64,000 nt of DNA from contig NZ_PVBN01000008.1 in assembly GCF_002968635.1 (NCBI RefSeq), positions 124,001-188,000 of the forward strand, given 5' to 3'. The stretch is from Neorhizobium alkalisoli (GTDB taxonomy: Bacteria > Pseudomonadota > Alphaproteobacteria > Rhizobiales > Rhizobiaceae). The translations under genes were made by a program, and so were the position numbers. Below are positions 10,351 to 18,339 of this stretch, in pieces. The notes under the pieces are model-generated. The model had not been told where the DNA came from. It did not search any database and worked only from the letters and a program-made list of their open reading frames with translations. Position 1 is the first letter of the stretch. Each line of letters starts with the position of its first letter.

Positions 10351-10377
10351 TAGCGAGAGCTGCGTTGGCTCTCGCTA
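10351..10377 (-). promoter_or_regulatory. Hairpin abutting the gpt start codon
   Basis: Perfect 10-bp arms, TAGCGAGAGC (10351-10360) and GCTCTCGCTA (10368-10377), with a 7-nt loop. In the leftward transcript the stem ends directly at the first ATG of gpt and takes up the place of its ribosome site. No T run follows it, so it is not a standard terminator. Confidence 0.6.
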
Positions 10378-10409
10378 ATAGCGGCATTCCACCCCGGAAG
10401 GCAAGATTG

Positions 10410-11252
10410 TCAGCGCGACAGCAGCGTCAGCGCCGTCATCGAGTCGAGCATGCTGCGCGTAACGCCGCCGAACAGGAATTCCCACCAGCGGGCGTGCCCG
10501 TAGCCGCCCATGACGAGGAGATCGATGCTGTTGTCCGCCAGGCGATTTTCGATTGCGGCTGCTGTGCGCACTCCGCCGCCGGTTTCCTGCGTCGTCAGCG
10601 TCACGTTGATCCCGTGGCGTGCGAGCGTCGCCGCGATCTGGCTTCCGGCGAGTTCGTGCGTGTGATGGCCGCGCTCCGGCGGATCGATCACCAGGACCTC
10701 GACGCTTTCCGCCGCTTGCAGGAAGGGCAGCGAATCGAAGGTCGCTCGCGCAGCCTCCCGCGAGCCGTTCCAGGCGACCAGCACACGGCGGATCGGCGGG
10801 GGTTCGCTTATCGTATAGGGGACGAACAGCATCGGTCGGCCGCTCTCGAAAAGGAAGGTTTCCAGATCGGCGCGATGATCGGCATGAGCCGGGTCGCTTT
10901 GGCTGGCGACGATCAGATCGACGGCGCGCGCCGTTTCCAAAACCGATGTGGAGCTGTATCCGGCCGTCGAGATAAAACTGCGGCATTCGGTCGACAGCCC
11001 CTCGCGCGCCGTCCGCTCCTTGAAGATCCGCTCGACTTCGGCGGTTTCCTTCTGCGCCACTTCCTGCAACACCTGCACGGCAGCGGGATCGGGAATTTCC
11101 ATCGGAGCAATCAGCGGAACAGCGGCGAGCGTTTCGGCATGCACGCCGATGATATGAGCCGAGAACTGCTCAGCGAGGGCCATCGCGAAACCCGTTATTT
11201 GAGGAGCATTCTGCGGAGTGTCGAGAACGGCGAGAATGGTCTTGTAGGCCAT
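10410..11252 (-). CDS. Tandem-domain universal stress protein (UspA family)
   Basis: 280 residues from the ATG at 11252, chosen for its GAGGAGG ribosome site; a longer frame adds 28 residues with no family likeness. Two Usp domains are fused. The first starts MAYKTILAVLDTPQ. The second starts RRVLVAWNGSREAARA (about residue 155) and ends with the nucleotide-binding pattern DLLVMGGYGHARWWEFLFGGVTRSML, the G-2x-G-9x-G(S/T) type motif. The first domain has a degenerate version of that motif. Such proteins are cytoplasmic and help cells through stress; the exact role is not readable here. The gene lies 60 bp upstream of gpt on the same strand. Confidence 0.9.
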   Translation of the reverse strand: MAYKTILAVLDTPQNAPQITGFAMALAEQFSAHIIGVHAETLAAVPLIAPMEIPDPAAVQVLQEVAQKETAEVERIFKERTAREGLSTECRSFISTAGYSSTSVLETARAVDLIVASQSDPAHADHRADLETFLFESGRPMLFVPYTISEPPPIRRVLVAWNGSREAARATFDSLPFLQAAESVEVLVIDPPERGHHTHELAGSQIAATLARHGINVTLTTQETGGGVRTAAAIENRLADNSIDLLVMGGYGHARWWEFLFGGVTRSMLDSMTALTLLSR

Positions 11253-11363
11253 GGCTGTTACCTCCTCATCGGCTGGTTTCCGTGCGTTGGAGCCAGTCTT
11301 CAATAATAAGGTGGTGCCCTCATTGACCTTGGTCAAGCATCTGTCGAACGAAGAGAAACCGGA

Positions 11364-12143
11364 TCAGGCGTCCGCCGTCGGGTTGGTCGGAATTTTTGCC
11401 CGCCCGATTGCGGCGATCATCGCTGATACGGCCTCGGAGGCGGCATCGAGGGCCTGCGTCTCACGCGCACGCACGACGATCTCCGTCGAAAAGCGCTGCC
11501 CGTCATATTTCGGATAGGAGCCGATACTGGTCTCGGGATGTGCCTTCTGAACGGCTGCGAGAAGCGTCCCGATATCGCCCTCGCCATAGGGGCAGGGGAT
11601 GGCCCGGGACAGCATTTTCGAGCCCGTACGGAGCATCGGCAGTACGTTGTCGACCATGGCCTGGAAGACCTGCGGCACGCCGGCCATCACATAGACGTTG
11701 CCGATGATGAAGCCGGGTGCCGTCGACACGGGATTGGGAATGTGCGTTGCCCCTTCCGGCATGCGTGCCATGCGCTGGCGGGCCTCGGTGAACTCCATTT
11801 CGCGCCGCTCGTACATGTCGGCGAGTAGTTTCATCGCGTCGGGATCATGGATGCAAGGGACGCCGAACGCCGCCGAGACCGCGTCCGCGGTGATATCGTC
11901 ATGGGTCGGCCCGATACCGCCCGAGGTGAAGACATAGTCGTACCGGCGGCGCAGAGCATCGAGCGCCTCGACGATCGCATCCTCTTCATCGGCGACGATT
12001 CGCACTTCCTTCAGGTCGATGCCCGACAGCGTCAGCAGATCGGCGAGGTGGCCGATATTCTTGTCCTTGGTCCGGCCGGACAGCAGTTCGTCGCCAATGG
12101 CGAGCATGGCGGCGGTAACGATCGAGGGCGAATTTTCAGACAT
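11364..12143 (-). CDS. CinA-type molybdopterin-binding domain protein
   Basis: 259 residues. This is the MoaB/Mog-like N-terminal domain of competence/damage-inducible protein A on its own (COG1058). Signatures are AAMLAIGDELLSGRTKDKN at the N-terminus, FTSGGIGPTHDDITADAVSAAFG (about residues 71-93) and GFIIGNVYVMAGVPQVFQAM. The C-terminal nicotinamide-nucleotide amidase domain of full CinA is missing. Rhizobia often carry this short form. The biochemical role of the lone domain is uncertain: ADP-ribose pyrophosphatase activity is known for the equivalent COG1058 domain elsewhere. The gene is 111 bp upstream of the stress-protein gene, same strand. Confidence 0.85.
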   Translation of the reverse strand: MSENSPSIVTAAMLAIGDELLSGRTKDKNIGHLADLLTLSGIDLKEVRIVADEEDAIVEALDALRRRYDYVFTSGGIGPTHDDITADAVSAAFGVPCIHDPDAMKLLADMYERREMEFTEARQRMARMPEGATHIPNPVSTAPGFIIGNVYVMAGVPQVFQAMVDNVLPMLRTGSKMLSRAIPCPYGEGDIGTLLAAVQKAHPETSIGSYPKYDGQRFSTEIVVRARETQALDAASEAVSAMIAAIGRAKIPTNPTADA

Positions 12144-12393
12144 GGAATTCCTCCGGAGGTGCCGAAACTCCTAAGCCCAAAACCTCGAAGTCAGAAGCAA
12201 ATTGTTGGAGACATCGAGGAGAAATGCCGACCGTTACGGATTTATGACCCCCAAGCGAAAAAGCGTCTCCGGATGCTGAACAGTGCGTTCTCCCGCTCGG
12301 GGCTGGGCGGAAGTGCGTCGGGACCGCTAGTTGTCCATTCGGTTTGGGCCGAATCCCGCCCTGTTCAGATAAACAAGTCGATTGGAGAAGATC

Positions 12394-12993
12394 GTGCCGA
12401 AGGTTCTTGTTCTTTATTATTCCGCCTATGGTCATATCGAGAAGATGGCTTACGCCGTGGCCGAGGGTGCGAGGTCCGCAGGTGCAGACGTGACGGTCAA
12501 ACGCGTGCCGGAACTCGTGCCGGAAGAGGTCGCCAAGGCCTCCTACTACAAGGTGGACCAGGACGCGCCGGTCGCGACTGTCGACGAACTTGCAGATTAC
12601 GACGCGATCATCGTCGGTTCGGGCACCCGTTTCGGGACTGTCACGTCGCAGATGCGCAATTTCTGGGACCAGACCGGCGGTCTGTGGGCCCAGGGCAAGC
12701 TTGTCGGCAAACTCGGCTCCGTCTTTACGTCTTCGGCGACCCAGCATGGCGGGCAGGAGTCGACCATCCTCGGCTTCATCCCGACGCTGCTTCACCATGG
12801 CATGGCGGTCGCGGGCCTGCCCTATGCGTTCGCCGGACAGACGGGCGTCGATGAAATCAAGGGCGGCTCGCCGTATGGCGCAAGCACGATCACCGGCGGC
12901 GACGGCTCCCGCCAACCCTCCGCAATCGAACTCGACGGCGCCAGGTACCAAGGCGCGCATGTCGCGAAGCTGGCGGCCAAGCTCGCCGGCTGA
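12394..12993 (+). CDS. wrbA: NAD(P)H:quinone oxidoreductase, WrbA type
   Basis: 199 residues from the GTG at 12394, with GGAGAAG four bases upstream. WrbA is a tetrameric FMN flavodoxin-like enzyme that reduces quinones by two electrons and so avoids semiquinone radicals. Evidence: the FMN phosphate loop [23 protein letters not shown] at the start, [49 protein letters not shown] across residues 72-120, then a C-terminal [15 protein letters not shown] typical of WrbA. It is followed by a strong terminator. Confidence 0.95.
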   Translation: MPKVLVLYYSAYGHIEKMAYAVAEGARSAGADVTVKRVPELVPEEVAKASYYKVDQDAPVATVDELADYDAIIVGSGTRFGTVTSQMRNFWDQTGGLWAQGKLVGKLGSVFTSSATQHGGQESTILGFIPTLLHHGMAVAGLPYAFAGQTGVDEIKGGSPYGASTITGGDGSRQPSAIELDGARYQGAHVAKLAAKLAG

Positions 12994-13016
12994 TCGCCGC
13001 GCGGATAGGATAAAAC

Positions 13017-13046
13017 AAAGCGCGGTGAGCGATCACCGCGCTTTTC
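13017..13046 (+). terminator. Terminator of wrbA
   Basis: Perfect 12-bp stem (AAAGCGCGGTGA / TCACCGCGCTTT) with a 4-nt loop and a short T run, 24 bp after the wrbA stop. Confidence 0.85.
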
Positions 13047-13191
13047 CTGTTCCTGGCGAAAGCGAAACGGGCAGCGAAGGGCTGCCGACATTGGGCAGGC
13101 ACCTCAGCCCATAGAAGGGCAAGCGGGTCGATTGAAATCGAGAAGCTTCGCGATAGGTATCCCCGATATTCAGGTAGGGGTTGTCTATCCC

Positions 13192-13950
13192 ATGCGTGCA
13201 CGCGAGCTTCGTCGCCGGATGAAATATCTCCTCAACGGAGACAGGGCACTGCCGGGTTACGCCGCGGACGGGTTTCGGACCTACAACAAGAATACCGACT
13301 TCAAGGACGAACCGCGCTTTGCGGCGGCATGGTCGTTTGCAGAGCAGGGAAACCGAGAAGCCTGGAAAAAGCGGGGAAGGGTGCCCGACGTCAGATGGCG
13401 GGCTCATACCTGTTGTTGGGGGGCGTCTCGAGCATTGAAGCTGGAAGGCGACTTCGTTGAATTCGGGGTCAATGCAGGCCTTCTGTCGATGACGGTCTGC
13501 CGATATATCGACTTCGGCACCATCGATCGGAAGTTCTGGCTTTTCGACACCTTCGAAGGAATACCGGCTGGCGAAATGACCTCGGATGAGGAGCATCTCT
13601 GCAAGCAGCGAAACAAGGGCATCTATTTCGACGTTTTCGAGATAGCCAAGCGCAACTTCGCTCCATTTCCGAACGCGGTTCTTGTTCGGGGGGCATTACC
13701 CGCCAGTCTCGACGGTGTGCCGATCGGCAGGATTGCCTATCTCTCAGTGGATCTGAATGCCGCGAGCTACGAAAAGGCAAGCATCGAGAGGGTCTGGGAC
13801 CACGTCGTTCCTGGTGCCACGATCGTTCTGGATGATTACGCATTCGAAGGGCATGAAGAGCAGAACCGGATGTGGGACGCATTTGCGGCCCACCACGGCC
13901 AGGTCGTTCTCACACTTCCGACCGGGCAAGGCCTGATCGTCAAGCAGTAG
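13192..13950 (+). CDS. TylF/MycF-family methyltransferase-like protein
   Basis: 252 residues from the ATG at 13192 (AGGTAGGGG upstream); a TTG 60 bp earlier is less likely. The SAM fold shows in LEGDFVEFGVNAGLLSMTVCRYI (about residues 84-106) and in KFWLFDTFEGIP. The Mg-binding part reads LSVDLNAASYEKASIE followed by IVLDDYAFEGHEEQ. The usual family sequence is close to hiDvDlYdpt, so the second aspartate and the Tyr-Asp are replaced here, while the paired aspartates of LDDY remain. Family members O-methylate sugars or polyketides, or act on surface polysaccharides. No partner genes are nearby, so the substrate cannot be named. Confidence 0.75.
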   Translation: MRARELRRRMKYLLNGDRALPGYAADGFRTYNKNTDFKDEPRFAAAWSFAEQGNREAWKKRGRVPDVRWRAHTCCWGASRALKLEGDFVEFGVNAGLLSMTVCRYIDFGTIDRKFWLFDTFEGIPAGEMTSDEEHLCKQRNKGIYFDVFEIAKRNFAPFPNAVLVRGALPASLDGVPIGRIAYLSVDLNAASYEKASIERVWDHVVPGATIVLDDYAFEGHEEQNRMWDAFAAHHGQVVLTLPTGQGLIVKQ

Positions 13951-14063
13951 GTTGCTGGGACCGCAGCGTCGCCAATTGTGAAGTCGATCGAGCTGTATCG
14001 ATTTCTCGTCCATGGCGAAACCAGATGTGCTGACCGACAGCCTTAGACAGGTCTTTCAAACTT

Positions 14064-14094
14064 AGCCCCCTCGGCCTCCGTGGCTGAGGGGGCT
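14064..14094. terminator. GC-rich terminator-like hairpin
   Basis: AGCCCCCTC / GAGGGGGCT arms, with an extra GCC/GGC pairing inside, lie between the rightward methyltransferase gene and the leftward small secreted protein gene. It could serve either side. Confidence 0.65.
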
Positions 14095-14115
14095 TCTTGT
14101 CATGATTCTCGCCGC

Positions 14116-14478
14116 TTATCCGATGCGGGGGCAGCCTGGCCGGTTCGCAAAGATGACCCGGTTCCGCTCGCCTCTGCTGCCGTAGCCTCGGATTTCGATG
14201 GAACGGTTCGAGGTCTTTCCCGGTTGCGGATCGTCAAGGTAGCGGCTCGCTCTTCGCATAGCCTCACCAACCGAGCATCCCGAACGTTCGGAGCGCGGCC
14301 GGTAGTATCTCCGATCGCGATAGTCATCGTCGTAGCCCCGCCGCGGCCGGTATTCCTCCCGGTAGCGAGGTCCGTCGCGATCGATGTAAAGCTCGAAGTC
14401 CTGGGCCGACGCCGGTGCACCGCTCAATAGCGTTACAAGTGCCGCGAAGAGCCCGATAGTTCTCACTGGTGTTTTCAT
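14116..14478 (-). CDS. Small secreted Arg/Tyr/Asp-rich protein of unknown function
   Basis: 120 residues from the ATG at 14478, with GGAGAG upstream; a longer frame runs back through non-coding sequence. The first 24 residues form a signal peptide ending GAPASAQ. The mature part is rich in Arg, Asp and Tyr (repeated RP-R-GYDDDYRDRRYYR type stretches around residues 38-62). A conserved-looking C-terminal domain follows: CSVGEAMRRASRYLDDPQPGKTSNRSIEIRGYGSRGERNRVIFANRPGCPRI, with two cysteines that could pair. It resembles many rhizobial small periplasmic proteins, but I do not recognise a named family. Confidence 0.72.
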   Translation of the reverse strand: MKTPVRTIGLFAALVTLLSGAPASAQDFELYIDRDGPRYREEYRPRRGYDDDYRDRRYYRPRSERSGCSVGEAMRRASRYLDDPQPGKTSNRSIEIRGYGSRGERNRVIFANRPGCPRIG

Positions 14479-14659
14479 GTTCACTCTCCTCAGTGTTTCC
14501 TTCCTGTAATGGAACATAGAACGCCGAGGATGAATGAAAACAGAATGATTTTTAACAGGCGGGAGAAATGACGGTTTGCCGGTCTCAGCGGAACGCCGGC
14601 AGGCCTTTCGGAACACCATCCCGCGCACTAGCGGTGAAGGAACGCCTTGCGAACAGTGG

Positions 14660-14686
14660 TCGCACAACATTTTTTACGTTGTGCGA
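14660..14686. promoter_or_regulatory. Perfect inverted repeat upstream of tRNA-Leu
   Basis: TCGCACAAC (14660-14668) and GTTGTGCGA (14678-14686) flank a T-rich 9-nt loop. It ends 43 bp before the tRNA, in its promoter zone. It may be an operator or a cruciform. No T run follows on the plus strand. Confidence 0.35.
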
Positions 14687-14729
14687 GCCTTCCAATTCTC
14701 CTCCTCCGAAGATATTGAAATCGCTCACC

Positions 14730-14814
14730 GCGGACGTGGCGAAACTGGTAGACGCAAGGGACTTAAAATCCCTCGACTTCGGTCATACGGGTTCGATCCC
14801 CGTCGTCCGCACCA
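14730..14814 (+). tRNA. tRNA-Leu(TAA)
   Basis: 85 nt including an encoded CCA. The acceptor arms GCGGACG and CGTCCGC pair, the anticodon stem encloses ACTTAAAAT with anticodon TAA, a class II variable arm is present (CTCGACTTCGGTCATACGG region), and the T arm carries GGTTCGATCC. Confidence 0.96.
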
Positions 14815-14869
14815 AACGCCTATTTCCGATCGTGATTCGCCCTCTATATCCGGCTCCAGGGAGCGAGCC

Positions 14870-15517
14870 TTGGGTTACACCTTTGCCATCGGCGATATTC
14901 ATGGCTGCTTTGCGCAGCTTGAGGAGATGCTCGGCCATATCGAGGCACAAGCATCCTCCGGACATGTGGTTTTCATCGGCGACTATATCGACCGTGGCCC
15001 GGACAGCAAAAAGGTGGTCGATCTCGTCATGGCCGGGCCGAGGAGGCCGGGCTGGCGCTGGACCACGCTGAAGGGCAACCACGAGGATATGCTGGTTCGC
15101 GCCTATCACCACCGCGGTGACGATGGGGCGCTCTGGATCGACAACGGGGGGCGGGAAACGCTGGAATCGTTCGGCGGCGTCGTTCCGGAGGAGGTGATCC
15201 GATGGTGCGCCGAGCTGCCTGTTATCCATATCGATGAACATCGTATCTTCGTCCATGCCGGTGTCGACGAGGCCCTGCCGCTCGAGGGGCAGCACGAGCG
15301 TGAGCTGATCTGGAAACGCTATTCCAGCGACTACAGCTCCGATTTCTGGGGACGGCATCTCTGCCATGGGCACACGCCCTTTCCCGGAAATCCGGCGACC
15401 ATCGGCAACCGCACGAATATCGACAGCGGCTGCGTGTTCGGCGATTCGCTCTCTTGTGCCGTGTTCGACGACGACGAGCCGGGCGGTCCTATCCGCTTCC
15501 TGCGCGTTCCCGCTTAG
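14870..15517 (+). CDS. PPP-family serine/threonine protein phosphatase
   Basis: 215 residues from a TTG at 14870 with AGGGAG six bases before it. A longer open frame would run back through the tRNA-Leu gene and is rejected. All metal-site blocks of the calcineurin-type PPP family are present in order: AIGDIHG, GDYIDRGPDS, KGNHEDM, VHAGVD and CHGHTPF. Relatives are bacterial PrpA/PrpE-like phosphatases, which dephosphorylate proteins or small phospho-compounds in the cytoplasm. The gene starts 55 bp after the tRNA and may be read from its promoter. It overlaps the end of the convergent trkH by 4 bp. Confidence 0.9.
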   Translation: MGYTFAIGDIHGCFAQLEEMLGHIEAQASSGHVVFIGDYIDRGPDSKKVVDLVMAGPRRPGWRWTTLKGNHEDMLVRAYHHRGDDGALWIDNGGRETLESFGGVVPEEVIRWCAELPVIHIDEHRIFVHAGVDEALPLEGQHERELIWKRYSSDYSSDFWGRHLCHGHTPFPGNPATIGNRTNIDSGCVFGDSLSCAVFDDDEPGGPIRFLRVPA

Positions 15518-16971
15518 TGGCGCCAGAACACCGGCGTGAGCAGGACGAGCATCGTCAGGATTTCCAGGCGGCCGAGCAGCATCATCAGAGAAAGAAGGTA
15601 GAGTGCAGGGTCGCTGATGGTGGAGAAATTGCCGACGGGCCCGATGATCGGGCCGATGCCGGGGCCGACATTCGAGAGCGCCGTGATGACCGAAGAGGTG
15701 GCCGTCAGGATGTCGTAACCGAGCAGCGTCATGCCGATGCTGCCGACGACCCAGAGAAAGATATAAAGGCTGACGAACAGGAAGACGCCGCGTTGGGTCT
15801 CCGCGTCCACGGTGAGCGAGCCGTAGCGGACCGGATAGATGGCATTCGGATAGATGAGTTTGTTCAAGCCCGCCCGTGCAACGTTGAACATGATGACGAA
15901 TCGATAGGCCTTGATGCCGCCGGCGGTCGAGCCGGAACAGCCGCCCATGAACGTTGCAAATAAAACGACCACCACGACGAACGGCCCCCAGAGCGTATAG
16001 TCGCCGCTCGCAAAGCCGCCCGTTGAAAGAATGGAGGCTATGTTGAAGAAGGCATGGATCAAGGCATAATCCAGTTCGACACCGTTTTTGACGTGGTGAT
16101 AGACGGCGACCGCAATGGAAATGCCTGCCAGATAGCCCAGAAAAACCGGGATCTGCGGGTCGCGCGCCGCGTTCAGCCTACCTCTTACGGCGAGCAGGAT
16201 GATGACCGAAAACGGAAGGCTGCAGATGGTCAGAAAGATCGTCCCGATGATGAGCAGTGATTCGCTGTCCTTGTAATAGCCAAAGGACAGGTCATGGGTT
16301 GAAAAGCCTGCGGTCGCGATCGTCGACATGGCATGGTTCAGCGCATCGAAATGCGTCATCCCCGCCATGTCGTATCCGATAGCGCAGACGAGGGTCAGGA
16401 GCACGTAGACGATCAGAAAGGCGCGCGTGAAACTCGCCAGCCGCGCAAACGGCTTGTCGTTCGTCTCCGAGGACTCCAGTTTGAAGATCGAAGCGCCGCC
16501 GACCCTCAGGAAGGGCAGGACGAAAAGGCCGAGGCCGACGATCCCGATGCCGCCGAGCCAGGTGAGTAGCGACCGCCAGAGCAGGATCCCGGGAGGTAGG
16601 TCGTCGAGCCCGACGATCGCCGTCGAACCCGTGGTGGTAATGCCGGATATGGATTCGAAGATCGCCTGGGCGAACGAAAGTTCATGCTCCGCCAGGAAAA
16701 GCGGGATCGCCCCCACCAGCGAAAACATCACCCACAGGACGTTGACCAGCAGGAAGCCCAGCCGTTTGGTGAAGGCCGGTGGAGGGCCTCGGGTGGCGAG
16801 CGCTGCCGCAGCCGCAAGACCGCCGACCATGAAGCCCGACATCGCGAAGACCTGCCAGTCGCTGTGACCGTAATAGAGATCGACCAGCGCAGGCAGGAAC
16901 ATGGCGATCGACAGATAGAGCGCACTAAGCGCGGTGACATAGATGACGGACCGGAAAAGACTGGCGTTCAA
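15514..16971 (-). CDS. trkH: Trk/Ktr-type potassium uptake membrane subunit TrkH
   Basis: 485 residues, a polytopic inner-membrane protein. The four pore loops of the superfamily are visible: ISGITTTGSTAI, MSTIATAGFSTHD, ASILSTGGFASGD and TALSNVGPGIGPIIG; the central glycines form the K+ filter. FMGGCSGSTAGGIKAYR near residue 345 is a standard TrkH block. The channel needs the cytosolic nucleotide-binding subunit TrkA, which is not encoded in this window, as is common in alphaproteobacteria. It is divergent from ilvA. Confidence 0.95.
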   Translation of the reverse strand: MNASLFRSVIYVTALSALYLSIAMFLPALVDLYYGHSDWQVFAMSGFMVGGLAAAAALATRGPPPAFTKRLGFLLVNVLWVMFSLVGAIPLFLAEHELSFAQAIFESISGITTTGSTAIVGLDDLPPGILLWRSLLTWLGGIGIVGLGLFVLPFLRVGGASIFKLESSETNDKPFARLASFTRAFLIVYVLLTLVCAIGYDMAGMTHFDALNHAMSTIATAGFSTHDLSFGYYKDSESLLIIGTIFLTICSLPFSVIILLAVRGRLNAARDPQIPVFLGYLAGISIAVAVYHHVKNGVELDYALIHAFFNIASILSTGGFASGDYTLWGPFVVVVVLFATFMGGCSGSTAGGIKAYRFVIMFNVARAGLNKLIYPNAIYPVRYGSLTVDAETQRGVFLFVSLYIFLWVVGSIGMTLLGYDILTATSSVITALSNVGPGIGPIIGPVGNFSTISDPALYLLSLMMLLGRLEILTMLVLLTPVFWRH

Positions 16972-17064
16972 GAAAGGGTTGTCCCTGTTTTCGGAGCCAC
17001 GGAAAGATGCTTTGTCACAGCCGTAAGCCTATGGCATAGCGAGGCCGATCTCGAATTTCAATGG

Positions 17065-18339
17065 ATGGCCGATGTGACCAAGGCAGGTGTGACGAAAGCG
17101 GGTGTGGACGAGGCCAAGGCGGCGATGCGGGCGATCTTTCCCGAAACGCCGCTGCAACTGAACGAACATCTGAGCCGGCGCTACGGCGCCGACATCTGGC
17201 TGAAGCGCGAGGATCTGTCGCCGGTCCGGTCCTACAAGATCCGCGGCGCCTTCAACTTCCTCCGAAAGGCCATCGCGGCCGGGGCGAGCGACAAGACGTT
17301 CGTCTGTGCGTCTGCAGGCAATCATGCGCAGGGATTTGCATTCGTCTGCCGTCATTTCAATGTTCCCGGCGTGGTTTTTATGCCGGTGACGACGCCACAG
17401 CAGAAGATCGACAAGACCCGCATGTTCGGCGGCGAGTTCATCACCATCCGCCTGATCGGCGATATCTTCGACCAGTGCTATGCGGCGGCGCGTGCGTATG
17501 TGGAAGAAACTGCCGGGGTGATGGTGCCTCCCTTCGACGATGCCGACATCATCGAAGGGCAAGCGACGGTCGCCTCCGAGATTGTCGAGCAACTGCCGGA
17601 GGGCGTGACGGCCGATCTTATCGTCCTGCCGGTTGGCGGCGGCGGGCTGTCTTCCGGCGTGACCGGCTATCTTGCCGACCGCACCACGCCGGAAAGTTTC
17701 GTCTTCACCGAACCTGCAGGAGCGCCAAGCCTGAAACGGAGCCTCGAGGCAGGCCAGCCCATCACGCTTGCCAAGCTCGACAATTTTGTCGACGGCGCGG
17801 CGGTTGCCCGGATCGGTGATCTGAACTTCGAAGCGCTGAAGCATTTTTCACCCGATCAGGTGCTGCTCCTGCCGGAAAATGCGATCTGTGTCACCATCAC
17901 CGATATGCTGAATGTCGAGGGCGTCGTCCTCGAACCCGCCGGTGCCCTGTCGATCACCGCTCTGGAGGTGCTGGGGTGCGAGACGCTGGCCGGCAAGACG
18001 GTGATCTGCGTCGTATCTGGCGGCAATTTCGATTTCGAGCGCTTGCCCGACGTCAAGGAACGGGCCATGCGCCATTCCGGCCGGAAGAAATACTTTGTCC
18101 TGAGGCTCGCCCAGCGCCCGGGGGCCCTGCGGGATTTCCTCAACCTTCTCGGTCCGGAGGACGATATTGCCCGCTTTGAATACCTGAAGAAGTCCGCCCG
18201 CAATTTCGGCTCCATCCTGATCGGCATCGAAACGACGAGACCGGAGAATTTCAGCCAGCTGGTCGAGCGGTTCGAGGCAGCCGGCATGGGCTATCAGGAC
18301 ATAACCGAGAACGACATTCTGGCGAGCCTCATCATCTGA
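17065..18339 (+). CDS. ilvA: Threonine dehydratase (biosynthetic type, short form)
   Basis: 424 residues from ATG 17065. It deaminates threonine to 2-oxobutanoate, the first step of isoleucine synthesis, with PLP. Visible: IWLKREDLSPVRSYKIRGAFNF with the PLP lysine (SYKIRGAF, about residue 58), ASAGNHAQGFAF, and the phosphate loop VGGGGLSSG. A single C-terminal ACT-like regulatory domain starts RKKYFVLRLAQRPGALRDF (about residue 340), which suggests feedback control. No good ribosome site precedes the ATG, and in-frame GTGs at 17074, 17089 and 17104 are alternatives, so the start is uncertain. A frame running back across trkH is a shadow. Confidence 0.92.
   Translation: MADVTKAGVTKAGVDEAKAAMRAIFPETPLQLNEHLSRRYGADIWLKREDLSPVRSYKIRGAFNFLRKAIAAGASDKTFVCASAGNHAQGFAFVCRHFNVPGVVFMPVTTPQQKIDKTRMFGGEFITIRLIGDIFDQCYAAARAYVEETAGVMVPPFDDADIIEGQATVASEIVEQLPEGVTADLIVLPVGGGGLSSGVTGYLADRTTPESFVFTEPAGAPSLKRSLEAGQPITLAKLDNFVDGAAVARIGDLNFEALKHFSPDQVLLLPENAICVTITDMLNVEGVVLEPAGALSITALEVLGCETLAGKTVICVVSGGNFDFERLPDVKERAMRHSGRKKYFVLRLAQRPGALRDFLNLLGPEDDIARFEYLKKSARNFGSILIGIETTRPENFSQLVERFEAAGMGYQDITENDILASLII

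Noticed and set aside
14576-14869. N-terminal extension of the PPP phosphatase
   Set aside because: The frame runs straight through tRNA-Leu(TAA); the TTG at 14870 has a good ribosome site and starts right before the first catalytic motif.
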